NCBI GenBank assembly: GCA_045592745.1
Contig: JAZNVH010000009.1
Location: 1-64,000, forward strand
Length of the DNA stretch: 64,000 nt
Reading direction: 5' to 3'
Origin: Aphodoplasma sp045592745
GTDB lineage: Bacteria > Bacillota > Clostridia > UBA1381 > UMGS1253
Position 1 is the stretch's first letter. Each line of letters opens with the position of its first letter. Shown piece by piece: positions 1-8,028 of this stretch. The translations under genes and the position numbers were made by a program. Under the pieces are notes generated by a model, which had not been told where the DNA came from, ran no database searches, and saw nothing but the letters and a program-made list of their open reading frames with translations.

Positions 1-1014
1 AAGATAGCAGGTATGTATACCGTAGGCTCTCTTGTAGCAGATAAGACATCAAAAGAGTGGGATTTTAGCGGTGTTAAAACAATTAAAATTTATACTCCGC
101 AGACGGTTGAACCCGTAGATTATACACGTTCGGGTACAAGCCGTTTTGGTACACCTGTTGAGATGGGAGATACGGTTCAGGAGCTTACAATGACACAGGA
201 TAAGAGTTACTCAATTATCATCGATAAAGGTAACAACAACGAGCAGATGCTTGTTAAAAATGCGGGCAAGATGCTTAAGCTTCAGACAAACGAAAAGGTT
301 GTTCCGATGGTGGACAAGTATGCACTTTCGCGTTATTGTGCACTTGCAGGAACTGTTGAGGGTATTGAAAAGCCGACAAAGACTACAATTATAGCTGATA
401 TTGGTAATGCGTGCAAGGTGCTTGATGATGCGTGTGTTCCTCAGGAAAACCGTTATTTGTATGTTACAGGCGAGATGTATAGCCTTATTCGTCAGTCAAC
501 AGAATTTTTGGGTATTGAATCGCTTGGCGAAAAAGCTTTGGCAAAAGGGATAGTTGGCGATGTGTTCGGTGCGAAAATCGTTAAAGTTCCTTCAAGCTAT
601 TTGCCTGAGGGTGTATACTTCCTTCTTGCACACAAAGATGCGGTAATACTTCCTTATAAAATCCGTGATGCAAAGGTTCATCAGGACCCACCGGGTATCA
701 GCGGTGCACTCCTTGAAGGAAGAAACAATTACGATGCGTTTGTAATTGGCGCAAGATGTATGGGCGTTTATGCTGCGGTTTCTGCTGAAAGAGTAACACA
801 GACGCCAACAATCAATGTAGATGGATTTGTTGCAACACTTTCAAATAATGATGGTGCAGAGATTTTCTATACAGTTGATGGCACAGACCCGCGTTACAGT
901 GAAAATGCTCAGAAGTATTCTTCTGCTGTGACACTTGAGGTGGGTCAGGTTATAAAGGCATTTGCAAAGAGTGATGATACATTTGCATCAGCAGTTTGTC
1001 AGGCACAGGCGTAA
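1..1014 (+). CDS. Phage major capsid protein, 5'-partial, with C-terminal Ig-like domain
   Basis: The frame is open to the first base of the window, so the protein probably starts upstream; the ATG at 13 need not be the true start. At least 333 residues are visible. The body has the look of a phage coat protein (a soluble alpha/beta protein of about 260 residues, first in a head-to-tail gene order), though I recognise no diagnostic motif. The last 65 or so residues, starting near TPTINVDGF and containing IFYTVDGTDPR, match the chitobiase/hexosaminidase C-terminal (CHB_HEX_C) type of Ig-like fold. Such folds are often appended to phage coat proteins as surface decorations. Capsid identity is inferred mainly from gene order and the appended domain. 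Confidence 0.6.
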   Translation, partial: KIAGMYTVGSLVADKTSKEWDFSGVKTIKIYTPQTVEPVDYTRSGTSRFGTPVEMGDTVQELTMTQDKSYSIIIDKGNNNEQMLVKNAGKMLKLQTNEKVVPMVDKYALSRYCALAGTVEGIEKPTKTTIIADIGNACKVLDDACVPQENRYLYVTGEMYSLIRQSTEFLGIESLGEKALAKGIVGDVFGAKIVKVPSSYLPEGVYFLLAHKDAVILPYKIRDAKVHQDPPGISGALLEGRNNYDAFVIGARCMGVYAAVSAERVTQTPTINVDGFVATLSNNDGAEIFYTVDGTDPRYSENAQKYSSAVTLEVGQVIKAFAKSDDTFASAVCQAQA

Positions 1015-1101
1015 TTATAAAAGACATATAATTTGAGGCATATATGCGGGGCGGGGAGGTATTTCTTCGTCCCGCAAAACAAATGATTGGGGTGATAATA
1101 T

Positions 1102-1470
1102 TTGAAGGCAGCAGAAATTTTTTCGCGTGCGCTGGCACTTTTGAATGAAGATGAAAGTCGTGCGAAAAATTTTAAGAAAAATGCGAAAGAGCTTATTAAT
1201 CAGCTTTTGGCACAATGCTTTTCTGTAGAAAATTCGTTGCGTAATTCGAAAAATGTAGAGCCGCTTGAGCATCCACAGATAATAGAAACTCTTGAGGATG
1301 AAATATGCTATGACGAAAGCTTTGTATCTGAGTGCATGGCGTACGGACTTGCCTCACTTTTGTGCGCAGATGATGATAAGCCTATGTCAAACGCTATGGG
1401 GGCAGAGTTTGACAGACTTAAAAGAAAGTATAGAGTTGCAGGCTTTGAAGATATAACAAATCATTATTAA
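1102..1470 (+). CDS. Phage protein, head-tail connector-sized, function uncertain
   Basis: A 122-residue protein starting at TTG 1102, chosen because GGGGTGAT lies 6-8 bases upstream. It is predicted to be largely helical and acidic, with no signal peptide or membrane segment. Its place between the capsid gene and the large tail/stabilisation gene is where phages encode head-tail connector or head-completion (gp6-like) proteins, so that is the likely role. I recognise no sequence motif that proves it. The next gene follows after 13 bases with its own AAGGAGGGCGG site. Confidence 0.55.
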   Translation: MKAAEIFSRALALLNEDESRAKNFKKNAKELINQLLAQCFSVENSLRNSKNVEPLEHPQIIETLEDEICYDESFVSECMAYGLASLLCADDDKPMSNAMGAEFDRLKRKYRVAGFEDITNHY

Positions 1471-1483
1471 GGAGGGCGGTAGT

Positions 1484-3817
1484 ATGGCGTTAAGATTTGG
1501 CTCATCAGTGGCCGAAAAGATATATACAGCAGACGAATTTGTGGGCGTAGACTTTACAAGTGAGCCGTCAAAGCTCTCACCAAAGCGCTCGCCCGAGGCA
1601 AAAAATATGCTCGTAAACAAAAACGGATGTGTGGAAAAACGCACAGGATATAGGCGCGTTCTTGAAGCCGAGGGCAATATAAACGGAATTTTTGAATATG
1701 TATGCGCTGCCAATTCCACTACATATCACTTTGCCCATATTGGCACGAGCCTGTATAGAATAAGCGTTGGCGACGATGGAAGTTTTACGCTTGGCGAGGA
1801 GCTGCTTACAGGACTTTACGACAAAAAAAGCCGTGCCTTTATGTTTGACAGTGCGCTGTATATAATTGGCGCAAGATATATAAAAATCGGATATGATGAT
1901 TTTAGCGGATCTTTATGTTATGGCTTTGTAAATGAGGCAAGTACCGGCAACACAGAGGCGGATGCACCTACAATAATAAGCGGACGCAGTAAAAATCAGT
2001 TTGGCGGTGAAAGCTTTGGATATAATGCAAAATACAGCTATAAAAAGATTGAGTTTGCATACGATTCGTACAATTTTACCGAGCATAACAAAATATACGT
2101 CGCAAAGCCTGAGTATGCAAACAGTGTGCGCGTTGCCTCTTTGTATATGACAGATGAAAATGGATATTTTCGTGTGAACGAAGAAAATTATTTGGTAGGC
2201 ATCGATGGGAAAGGGCTGTATATTGAGCTTACTCGAGGTTCGTATCAGGTTTGGCATTATCACGAATGCAGTCCGTATGTTATTGTACAGTATGACAATT
2301 TTGTGTATGTGCCTACTGTTGTTATAAACAGAATACCTTTGGCAGCAGCACACTTGAGCGGTTGGCATGTTGATGCCAATGGTAATCGCATAACAGATTG
2401 TAACGGATATACAGGCGAAGTTTTGGAAGCGGTTAATCTTGCATCGAGGCTTAGAAAAATAGAATTTTCTTCAGATATTCCATACGGAGCGGGAGAGGCC
2501 TATCGTTTTTTTACCGGAGAAAAAAGCCATGTAACACGTATATGGATTGATGGGGTGCTCCTTCAAAAATATCGGGATATGGCTAATGAAGATGTTGTAT
2601 GGGCCCTTGATGACTGGGTCGCTTTAAACAAAAACCAAGAACTTATTGGCAAGTTTATAGAAGCGGGAACAAGTGTATGTGTCGAATATGTAGCGAATGG
2701 TGATTGCGACATAATAGACAACTGTGATATATACGCTCTTTATGGTGGTTCTGTGGATACGCGTGTATTTGTAAGCGGTAACAAAAAATATCCTTCGCGC
2801 GATTTTGCGAGTGGACTGTTTGATGCGACATATTTTTCAGACCTTGGTTATACCGATGTGGGGGCAGAGGAGTCGGCTATAATAGGTTATCACAAGCTTT
2901 ACGGCAATTTAATTATTATAAAAGACGGTATGGGCAAAGACAGCGCACAGTACCTTCGTACGTTTTCGCTTACAAACGACGAAAATGGAAACGCTACGGC
3001 ACTTTTTACAGTTAAACAGGGTAATATATCGTATGGCGCAGTAAATCCAAGTTCGTTTAAGAGTATAGGCGGTGTACCGCTGTATCTTGGACGTGAAGGC
3101 GTATTTGCAATAAGTGGCACAAACGTTGAAAATCAAAATAACACCACATGTGTGTCACAGCTTGTAAACGGCAGACTTTTAAAACACCAAAGCCTTGAAA
3201 ATGCTGTGTGTGCGAGCATGGGAAAAAGATATTATGTTTTTGTTGATAACTGTGCGTATGTATGCGATGCAGAAAGCGGATTTGAGTGGTTTTATTTTGA
3301 CGCTCTTCCAAAGGTAAGATGTGTGTGGGTAAGAGATAACACAATGTATTTCGGCTCTGATGACGGAGTAATATATCGTTTTATGGCAGAAGATGAGCCT
3401 TTGGCGTATTATGATAATGTGGCGGTAGACGGCTCTTTGGACAATGCACATGCAATTGAGGCTGTATGGGAAATGAGCGCGACAACACTTGGCGAATATG
3501 CAAGCTACAAAACAGTGCGTAACTGCTACATCACTTGCATGCCGCACAAGCGAAGCAGCGTAAAGGTATACTATAATACGAACGAGGATTATCATGACTG
3601 GGTAATGGGAGAAAATATAGATTTATTTACGTTTGAAGATGTGGATTTTAATCGCTTTACATTTCGCAGCATACAGGCTCCGTTTGTGTTTTCTACGGGT
3701 GTTAAGGCAAAAAATGTATATGTTTTTGGTTTAAGGCTTGTAAATGATGTGCCGGGTGAGCCGTTTGGGTTTTTAGCGGTAGCAGTTAAGTATCGCAACG
3801 GAAAATATGTAAAATAA
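1484..3817 (+). CDS. Phage tail / DNA-stabilisation protein (podovirus type)
   Basis: A 777-residue protein. Near the N-terminus (residues 25-60) it reads like P22-type packaged-DNA stabilisation and tubular tail proteins: a stretch with SPKRSPEAKNM, then NGCVEKRTGYRR, the 'N..v....G.v.kR.Gyr' pattern of that group. The rest is beta-rich with many aromatic residues, as expected for a propeller-like tail nozzle component. It begins at ATG 1484 behind a strong AAGGAGGGCGG site and is followed 14 bases later by the next tail gene. There is no tape-measure-like coiled coil. The function is a family-level guess supported by position between connector and fibre genes. Confidence 0.55.
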   Translation: MALRFGSSVAEKIYTADEFVGVDFTSEPSKLSPKRSPEAKNMLVNKNGCVEKRTGYRRVLEAEGNINGIFEYVCAANSTTYHFAHIGTSLYRISVGDDGSFTLGEELLTGLYDKKSRAFMFDSALYIIGARYIKIGYDDFSGSLCYGFVNEASTGNTEADAPTIISGRSKNQFGGESFGYNAKYSYKKIEFAYDSYNFTEHNKIYVAKPEYANSVRVASLYMTDENGYFRVNEENYLVGIDGKGLYIELTRGSYQVWHYHECSPYVIVQYDNFVYVPTVVINRIPLAAAHLSGWHVDANGNRITDCNGYTGEVLEAVNLASRLRKIEFSSDIPYGAGEAYRFFTGEKSHVTRIWIDGVLLQKYRDMANEDVVWALDDWVALNKNQELIGKFIEAGTSVCVEYVANGDCDIIDNCDIYALYGGSVDTRVFVSGNKKYPSRDFASGLFDATYFSDLGYTDVGAEESAIIGYHKLYGNLIIIKDGMGKDSAQYLRTFSLTNDENGNATALFTVKQGNISYGAVNPSSFKSIGGVPLYLGREGVFAISGTNVENQNNTTCVSQLVNGRLLKHQSLENAVCASMGKRYYVFVDNCAYVCDAESGFEWFYFDALPKVRCVWVRDNTMYFGSDDGVIYRFMAEDEPLAYYDNVAVDGSLDNAHAIEAVWEMSATTLGEYASYKTVRNCYITCMPHKRSSVKVYYNTNEDYHDWVMGENIDLFTFEDVDFNRFTFRSIQAPFVFSTGVKAKNVYVFGLRLVNDVPGEPFGFLAVAVKYRNGKYVK

Positions 3818-3831
3818 AGGAGGATATTTGT

Positions 3832-4518
3832 ATGGGATTGTCTGATTATAAAATAAATGGCTTTTCAAAGCCAGTAAGTGCACTTGATGATACGCCGCAA
3901 ATGAGTGCGGCAGAGCTTAAGGAATGGTTTGATTCAAACTCTACAAAAGAGATTAAGAAAAGTATTAACGGGATTATTGATGAGCTTGAGGATGTTGATG
4001 TATCAAAATTTGATAAAACAAAACAACATACTCATGACAACAAGGCTACACTTGATAACATAGACGAAGAGATAAGCGGTATTTCACAAAAAATTATTTC
4101 TCTTGCGACGAAAACCGAATTACAAGACAATATTGACTTTGAGCACAATTACTCAGCAAACACCTATGCGACAAAGGAAGAGGTTAACTCTTCAAACGGG
4201 GAATTTAACGGAAAAATTAACGAGGTCAAAAACACTTTAAGTGATATTGAAACCGTACTTGATAACATTATTGAGTCAAAGGGTGCGCTTTATTTTTATT
4301 TAGAAGGTAAACAATATAATGTACTAAAATGTACTTGGGGCGATTTTGTAAACAGCGAATATAATGACGGAACTTTTGTGGTGTTAGAAGAAAATGGAAT
4401 GTCGTTTGTTTGTGTTGATGGTGAAAAAGTGTGCGATATGATGAGTACAACTGTACGTTTAACCGACGAGATTATAAAGGGTTACAACTATATTCTTGTG
4501 GACACAGAGGTAATGTAA
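3832..4518 (+). CDS. Phage tail-fibre or baseplate-like protein with coiled coil
   Basis: A 228-residue protein starting at ATG 3832 behind AAAGGAGG, which overlaps the stop codon of the preceding gene. Residues from about 25 to 145 are rich in Asp, Glu, Lys, Asn and Ile with heptad-like spacing and include the segment FDKTKQHTHDNKATLD. The His-x-His motif 'THDNK' is common in trimeric tail-fibre shafts. The C-terminal 80 residues are beta-rich and may form a small head domain. A fibre or fibre-anchor role is inferred from composition and position; the receptor is unknown. Confidence 0.5.
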   Translation: MGLSDYKINGFSKPVSALDDTPQMSAAELKEWFDSNSTKEIKKSINGIIDELEDVDVSKFDKTKQHTHDNKATLDNIDEEISGISQKIISLATKTELQDNIDFEHNYSANTYATKEEVNSSNGEFNGKINEVKNTLSDIETVLDNIIESKGALYFYLEGKQYNVLKCTWGDFVNSEYNDGTFVVLEENGMSFVCVDGEKVCDMMSTTVRLTDEIIKGYNYILVDTEVM

Positions 4519-4536
4519 AATAAAGGGGGTTAATGT

Positions 4537-5082
4537 ATGAATATAGCAAATAAAATTGCTGTAATAAACGATATTTATGACACGGAATTACGTGCAATAC
4601 AGAAATCTGTACAATGGAAAACCTTAATAGATACAACTTTGACAGAAGAACAAAGCGGAGCTGCAGCGCTTAAATTGGAAATAACAGAAGATATTTCGCA
4701 AATGAAAGAATTTAAGCTTTATATTGAATATCCTATTACGGAAGAAAATGCGGGCGTATCTGTATATCTTAATGCTCATATAAATGGTTCACCATCTGGA
4801 AATAACTGTTTTTTTAGTACACATACAACCAATAAAGGCGCCGCAGGCAGCACTTATACTGCTATGAGTTACTCGACAGTAATTGATATGTTGGATGCAA
4901 AAGAGATTGTTAGTTTTCATACACCTATTGCTGGAAAAAATATAGTTGGAACTAACGCACGAACTAACGCAATTTCCACACGTTCGCATTGGATAATTCC
5001 GCAAGATGAAAGTTTATATTTGAACGTAAATACAACAGCTACGTTTTTAGCTGGTACAAGAGTGTATATGGAGGGTAGATAA
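4537..5082 (+). CDS. Phage tail-associated protein, probable distal fibre or receptor-binding component
   Basis: A 181-residue protein starting at ATG 4537 after AAAGGGGG. The first 25 residues are helical and the remainder is beta-rich with many Thr, Ser, Asn and Gly residues (for example NAHINGSPSGNN), typical of tail-tip or fibre-tip proteins. It follows the coiled-coil fibre protein by 18 bases and precedes the lysis genes. I do not recognise the family. Chaperone or decoration roles are possible alternatives. Confidence 0.4.
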   Translation: MNIANKIAVINDIYDTELRAIQKSVQWKTLIDTTLTEEQSGAAALKLEITEDISQMKEFKLYIEYPITEENAGVSVYLNAHINGSPSGNNCFFSTHTTNKGAAGSTYTAMSYSTVIDMLDAKEIVSFHTPIAGKNIVGTNARTNAISTRSHWIIPQDESLYLNVNTTATFLAGTRVYMEGR

Positions 5083-5084
5083 TT

Positions 5085-5315
5085 ATGAAACAATTAATAA
5101 TTGATAAAGATAACCCAAACGGCAAAATTGTAGAAGTAGAGCGTGAGGTTGTTGTTGCTCCGTATAAGGACAGAATAATACATCGTATTCGAGAGGTTTA
5201 TTCAGTAGATGATGAGCTTGCGATTCTTAGACAGAGAGAAACTAAACCAGAGGAATTTGCCGAATATAATGGCTTTGTAGAAAAAATTAAGGCAGAGGAA
5301 AGAGTGAGTTTATGA
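5085..5315 (+). CDS. Small phage protein of unknown function
   Basis: A 76-residue, highly charged protein starting at ATG 5085, two bases after the previous stop, with GGAGGG about 9 bases upstream inside the previous gene. Its last bases overlap the start of the amidase gene (ATGA-type overlap at 5312-5315), which implies translational coupling. No signal peptide, membrane helix or known motif is visible. Small proteins at this position in Firmicute phages are often tail-associated (XkdX-like), but the sequence does not show a match. Confidence 0.5.
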   Translation: MKQLIIDKDNPNGKIVEVEREVVVAPYKDRIIHRIREVYSVDDELAILRQRETKPEEFAEYNGFVEKIKAEERVSL

Positions 5316-6154
5316 TTATTAATAAAGACTATCCTTGCAAAAGCACAAACTACAGAAAAGGCAGACGCGACAGCATAAAATACATTGTAATTCACTATGT
5401 CGGTGCTACGGGCAGTGCGCTTAATAACGTTAAATACTACGCCTTATCAGATGTCGGTGCGAGTGCGCATTATTATGTCGGACACGCAAGTGAAGAAGGG
5501 GCGATATATCAAAGTGTTGCGCCCGAAAACTGCGCGTGGCACTGTGGCAGCGAAACAGGGGTATACTACCATCCTTGCAGAAATGACTCGTCGATTGGTA
5601 TTGAGATGTGCTGCCACAAATCAAGTGACGGAACGTGGTATTTTGATGATATTACTGTCGAAAAGACAATTGAGTTTACAAAGTGGCTTATGAGTGAGTA
5701 TAACATCCCCGCAGAAAATGTAATCCGTCATTATGATGTTACACACAAAACGTGCCCTGCGCCGTTTGTTCTTGATAAGGGGATGTGGAATGTTTTTAAA
5801 AGCAGGCTTGCAGAGGTGAGAGAGTATACGGATATAAATGATATAGTTTGGGAACTTGGACATCGTGGTATTGTTGGTGATACCAAAGGGATGAAAACCG
5901 AAATGGAAGCTAAGCCTGATGGAAGATTATATTGGCTTGCACGCAAAATGCTGCATTATATACGTACACATGAGGGGGAAGTTCGTCGCAACATAAAAGA
6001 GTACGAAGATGTGCACGATATAGTTTGGGATCTTAGTTATCGCTCTATTGTAAGTGATGCCGATGGTATGAAGGAAGAAATGAGAAATAATCCTGATTCA
6101 AGGCTGTATTGGCTTGCTCGCAAGGGACTTACATATATTCGCTTGCGTGATTAG
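5312..6154 (+). CDS. N-acetylmuramoyl-L-alanine amidase endolysin with two C-terminal repeats
   Basis: A 280-residue lysin that should cut the bond between MurNAc and L-Ala in host peptidoglycan. Residues 20-165 form an Amidase_2/PGRP-type domain: YIVIHYVG carries the first zinc-ligand His, ASAHYYVG and CAWHCG follow, and VIRHYDVTHKTCPAP carries the second His and the Cys ligand. The C-terminus holds two copies of a 48-residue unit (about 174-222 and 233-280), each reading D-x-x-DIVW-(E/D)-L, then a Gly-Met-Lys segment, then RLYWLARK. These probably bind the cell wall or mediate dimerisation. No signal peptide is present, so export relies on the holin encoded 1.3 kb downstream. Confidence 0.88.
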   Translation: MIINKDYPCKSTNYRKGRRDSIKYIVIHYVGATGSALNNVKYYALSDVGASAHYYVGHASEEGAIYQSVAPENCAWHCGSETGVYYHPCRNDSSIGIEMCCHKSSDGTWYFDDITVEKTIEFTKWLMSEYNIPAENVIRHYDVTHKTCPAPFVLDKGMWNVFKSRLAEVREYTDINDIVWELGHRGIVGDTKGMKTEMEAKPDGRLYWLARKMLHYIRTHEGEVRRNIKEYEDVHDIVWDLSYRSIVSDADGMKEEMRNNPDSRLYWLARKGLTYIRLRD

Positions 6155-6202
6155 TTCGAAAAACAAAAGCAGTTAATAAACAAAAGAAAGGTGAAGGTGA
6201 AT

Positions 6203-7357
6203 ATGGACTACTATTACGATTATGACAAAAATGACATTGCAAAATCGATACAACAAGCTATGGACGATTATGCAAGCCCTGAGGTTGTAAAATATCTTTT
6301 GAATGAACGTAATAAAAAGATTGATTTGGACCTTCAATATGAGAAATACAGAAATGACAATGTGACAAAAAGTGCTGAGGAATACATAAAAAGATATGCG
6401 GGTACGTTTGATGAGGATATTGATACTTTGAATCAGGCCAGAGGCGATGCTGCGGCAGAAAGACTCAAAGAGGCGAGTGAAAGAAATCTTGAAACTTATC
6501 AAGCGGGGATTCTGGCAAACAATCAGGCATATGAAGATGCAAGAAAGGGCGTATATTCGGCTTACAGACGCAGTGCGTTTGGAAATGAAGAGGTGCTTGC
6601 AGCAAATGGTCTTGGGCGTGGTATATCGAATGCCCCTTCAAGTGGTTTTGGGGAAACAAGCCGTATGGCGCAAAATATGGCATATCAAAATGACATTTAT
6701 AACCTATATAAAAGTCAAAATGATGCGCAAAATGCGCTTACAAGTGAATATATGCAGGGTGAGCGCGACGCGCTTAAAGAGTATAATGATACGCTTTCAA
6801 AGATTGCAGATGAGCGTATAGAGCAGGCAAAAGAAGGCCACGAATACCGTCGTGAGCTTGACAAGGACAGAATTGCTGAGGCGCAGCTTGTATCAAAAAC
6901 CAGGACAGAGGATTATTCAAATGCACTTGATCTGTTTAAGATGACTGGTATAGTTCAAAATGAGGAGCAGGCGCAAATACTTGGTGTGCCTGTGGGCACA
7001 ACTACAGCGCAGGAGGAACAACGTGCCTTTGAAAATGTTCTTGCCAAAAAAGAATTTGAAAATGAGCAGGCGCGTGATTTGTTTGAACATGCTTATGAAC
7101 TGTTTAAGGCAGCAGGCAGTGTAGTAAGTGAACAAATGGCACAGATACTCGGCATTCCCGTTGGAACTAAGTATTGGGAGTATGTTATCGCTTCTAAAAA
7201 TGCAGCTTCATCTGCATCGAGAGCGGCGGCATCTTCATTAACTGCGCAGACAAATGCAGATATAAAGTGGCTGAATTATGAAATTGATAAGCAAAATGCC
7301 GATACAAAAAAGTATGAAGCTGAAACGGACAGAATGAAACTTATGGGCGATTATTAA
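6203..7357 (+). CDS. Phage protein with internal LGIPVGT repeats, function unknown
   Basis: I start it at ATG 6203 because AAAGGTGA lies 8 bases upstream; a GTG at 6191 is also possible. The protein of about 384 residues is mostly helical and charged, with Asp/Tyr-rich N-terminal residues and a Gly-rich break near the middle (NGLGRGISNAPSSGFG). Two copies of a unit of about 23 residues occur near residues 245-270 and 300-325: LFKMTG...QAQILGVPVGT and LFKAAG...MAQILGIPVGT, separated by about 55 residues. Its position between lysin and holin is unusual. It could be a virion-internal (ejection) protein of a short-tailed phage or a tail accessory protein; no catalytic motif is visible. Confidence 0.5.
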   Translation: MDYYYDYDKNDIAKSIQQAMDDYASPEVVKYLLNERNKKIDLDLQYEKYRNDNVTKSAEEYIKRYAGTFDEDIDTLNQARGDAAAERLKEASERNLETYQAGILANNQAYEDARKGVYSAYRRSAFGNEEVLAANGLGRGISNAPSSGFGETSRMAQNMAYQNDIYNLYKSQNDAQNALTSEYMQGERDALKEYNDTLSKIADERIEQAKEGHEYRRELDKDRIAEAQLVSKTRTEDYSNALDLFKMTGIVQNEEQAQILGVPVGTTTAQEEQRAFENVLAKKEFENEQARDLFEHAYELFKAAGSVVSEQMAQILGIPVGTKYWEYVIASKNAASSASRAAASSLTAQTNADIKWLNYEIDKQNADTKKYEAETDRMKLMGDY

Positions 7358-7415
7358 TTTGTTGATGTGTGTGAGGCCGTAAACAGCGCACATATCGTTT
7401 TACGGGGGGATAAAA

Positions 7416-7778
7416 ATGGAACAACTTACGGGACTTTTTGAGGGTTTTAGCGTAAACACAAATCTGTTGTGGTATGCACTGGGGATTTTAATGGTGTGCG
7501 ATTTGGTGACGGGACTTGCCAAAGCATACAAAAAAGAAGGGCAGGTGTCAAGCTCAAAACTGCGTGACGGCGGTTTTAAAAAATGCGCTATGATAGCGGT
7601 ATCGCTTTTGGGCGCTGGAATAAGCAAGCTGTTTGGCGATAATAATTTTATGATAGCAAATGGCGTGGTGGCGTATTATGTTTATACTGAGCTTGTATCC
7701 ATAATTGAAAACCTGATTGTGCTTGAAGTTCCGCTTCCTCCGGTGATTCAAAAAATTGTCGGAGAGAAAAAAGCATAG
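7416..7778 (+). CDS. Phage holin
   Basis: A 120-residue membrane protein of the toxin-secretion/phage-lysis holin group (Phage_holin_4 type). It starts at ATG 7416 behind GGGGGG. Hydrophobic segments are visible at about residues 14-32, 54-70 and 78-98, and it has the family features GILMVCDLVTGLAKA near the N-terminus and a SSSKLRDGGFKK loop. It should form the membrane holes through which the amidase reaches the wall. It is the last phage gene before the terminator. Confidence 0.88.
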   Translation: MEQLTGLFEGFSVNTNLLWYALGILMVCDLVTGLAKAYKKEGQVSSSKLRDGGFKKCAMIAVSLLGAGISKLFGDNNFMIANGVVAYYVYTELVSIIENLIVLEVPLPPVIQKIVGEKKA

Positions 7779-7810
7779 TTGCACAAATATAATAAATTAT
7801 AAAATAAATG

Positions 7811-7851
7811 ACGGAGAAAAACCTTGTTTTATAGGCTTTTCTCCGTTTTTT
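7811..7851 (+). terminator. Intrinsic terminator after the prophage holin gene
   Basis: ACGGAGAAAAACC pairs with GGCTTTTCTCCGT (one mismatch) around a 10-base loop, followed by a T run. It closes the phage late operon and separates it from the murA promoter. Confidence 0.85.
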
Positions 7852-7891
7852 ACAGTTATAACAAAATAATTCAAAAAAAATAAAAAAAATT

Positions 7892-7920
7892 TTGCATTTT
7901 CGATTAAATAATGTTATAAT
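7892..7920 (+). promoter_or_regulatory. Promoter of murA
   Basis: TTGCAT at 7892-7897 and TATAAT at 7915-7920 with a 17-base spacer. Transcription would begin near 7927 and leave a leader of about 100 bases with no obvious structured element. Confidence 0.7.
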
Positions 7921-8028
7921 AAATTATAACTGTGTTTTTTTGCATTTTTTTGCTTTTAAACATAAGTTTTACAGAAATAGAAATTCGGGATTTATATACA
8001 TTTTTTGAAAAATGAGGGGTGAATATGC

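Larger units (their letters stand above)
1..7851 (+). mobile_element. Prophage right end (structural and lysis genes)
   Basis: Nine consecutive + strand genes of phage character fill this stretch: capsid, connector-sized protein, tail/stabilisation protein, fibre-like proteins, amidase, repeat protein and holin. They end in an intrinsic terminator, after which the host gene murA has its own promoter. No integrase, terminase, portal or attachment site is visible, so the left part lies outside the window. I see no tape-measure, tail-tube or sheath gene between capsid and fibre genes; with the P22-type tail protein this suggests a short-tailed (podovirus-like) particle. That morphology is an inference. 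The exact right boundary is not known; it should lie between the holin stop at 7778 and the murA promoter at 7892. Confidence 0.85.
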
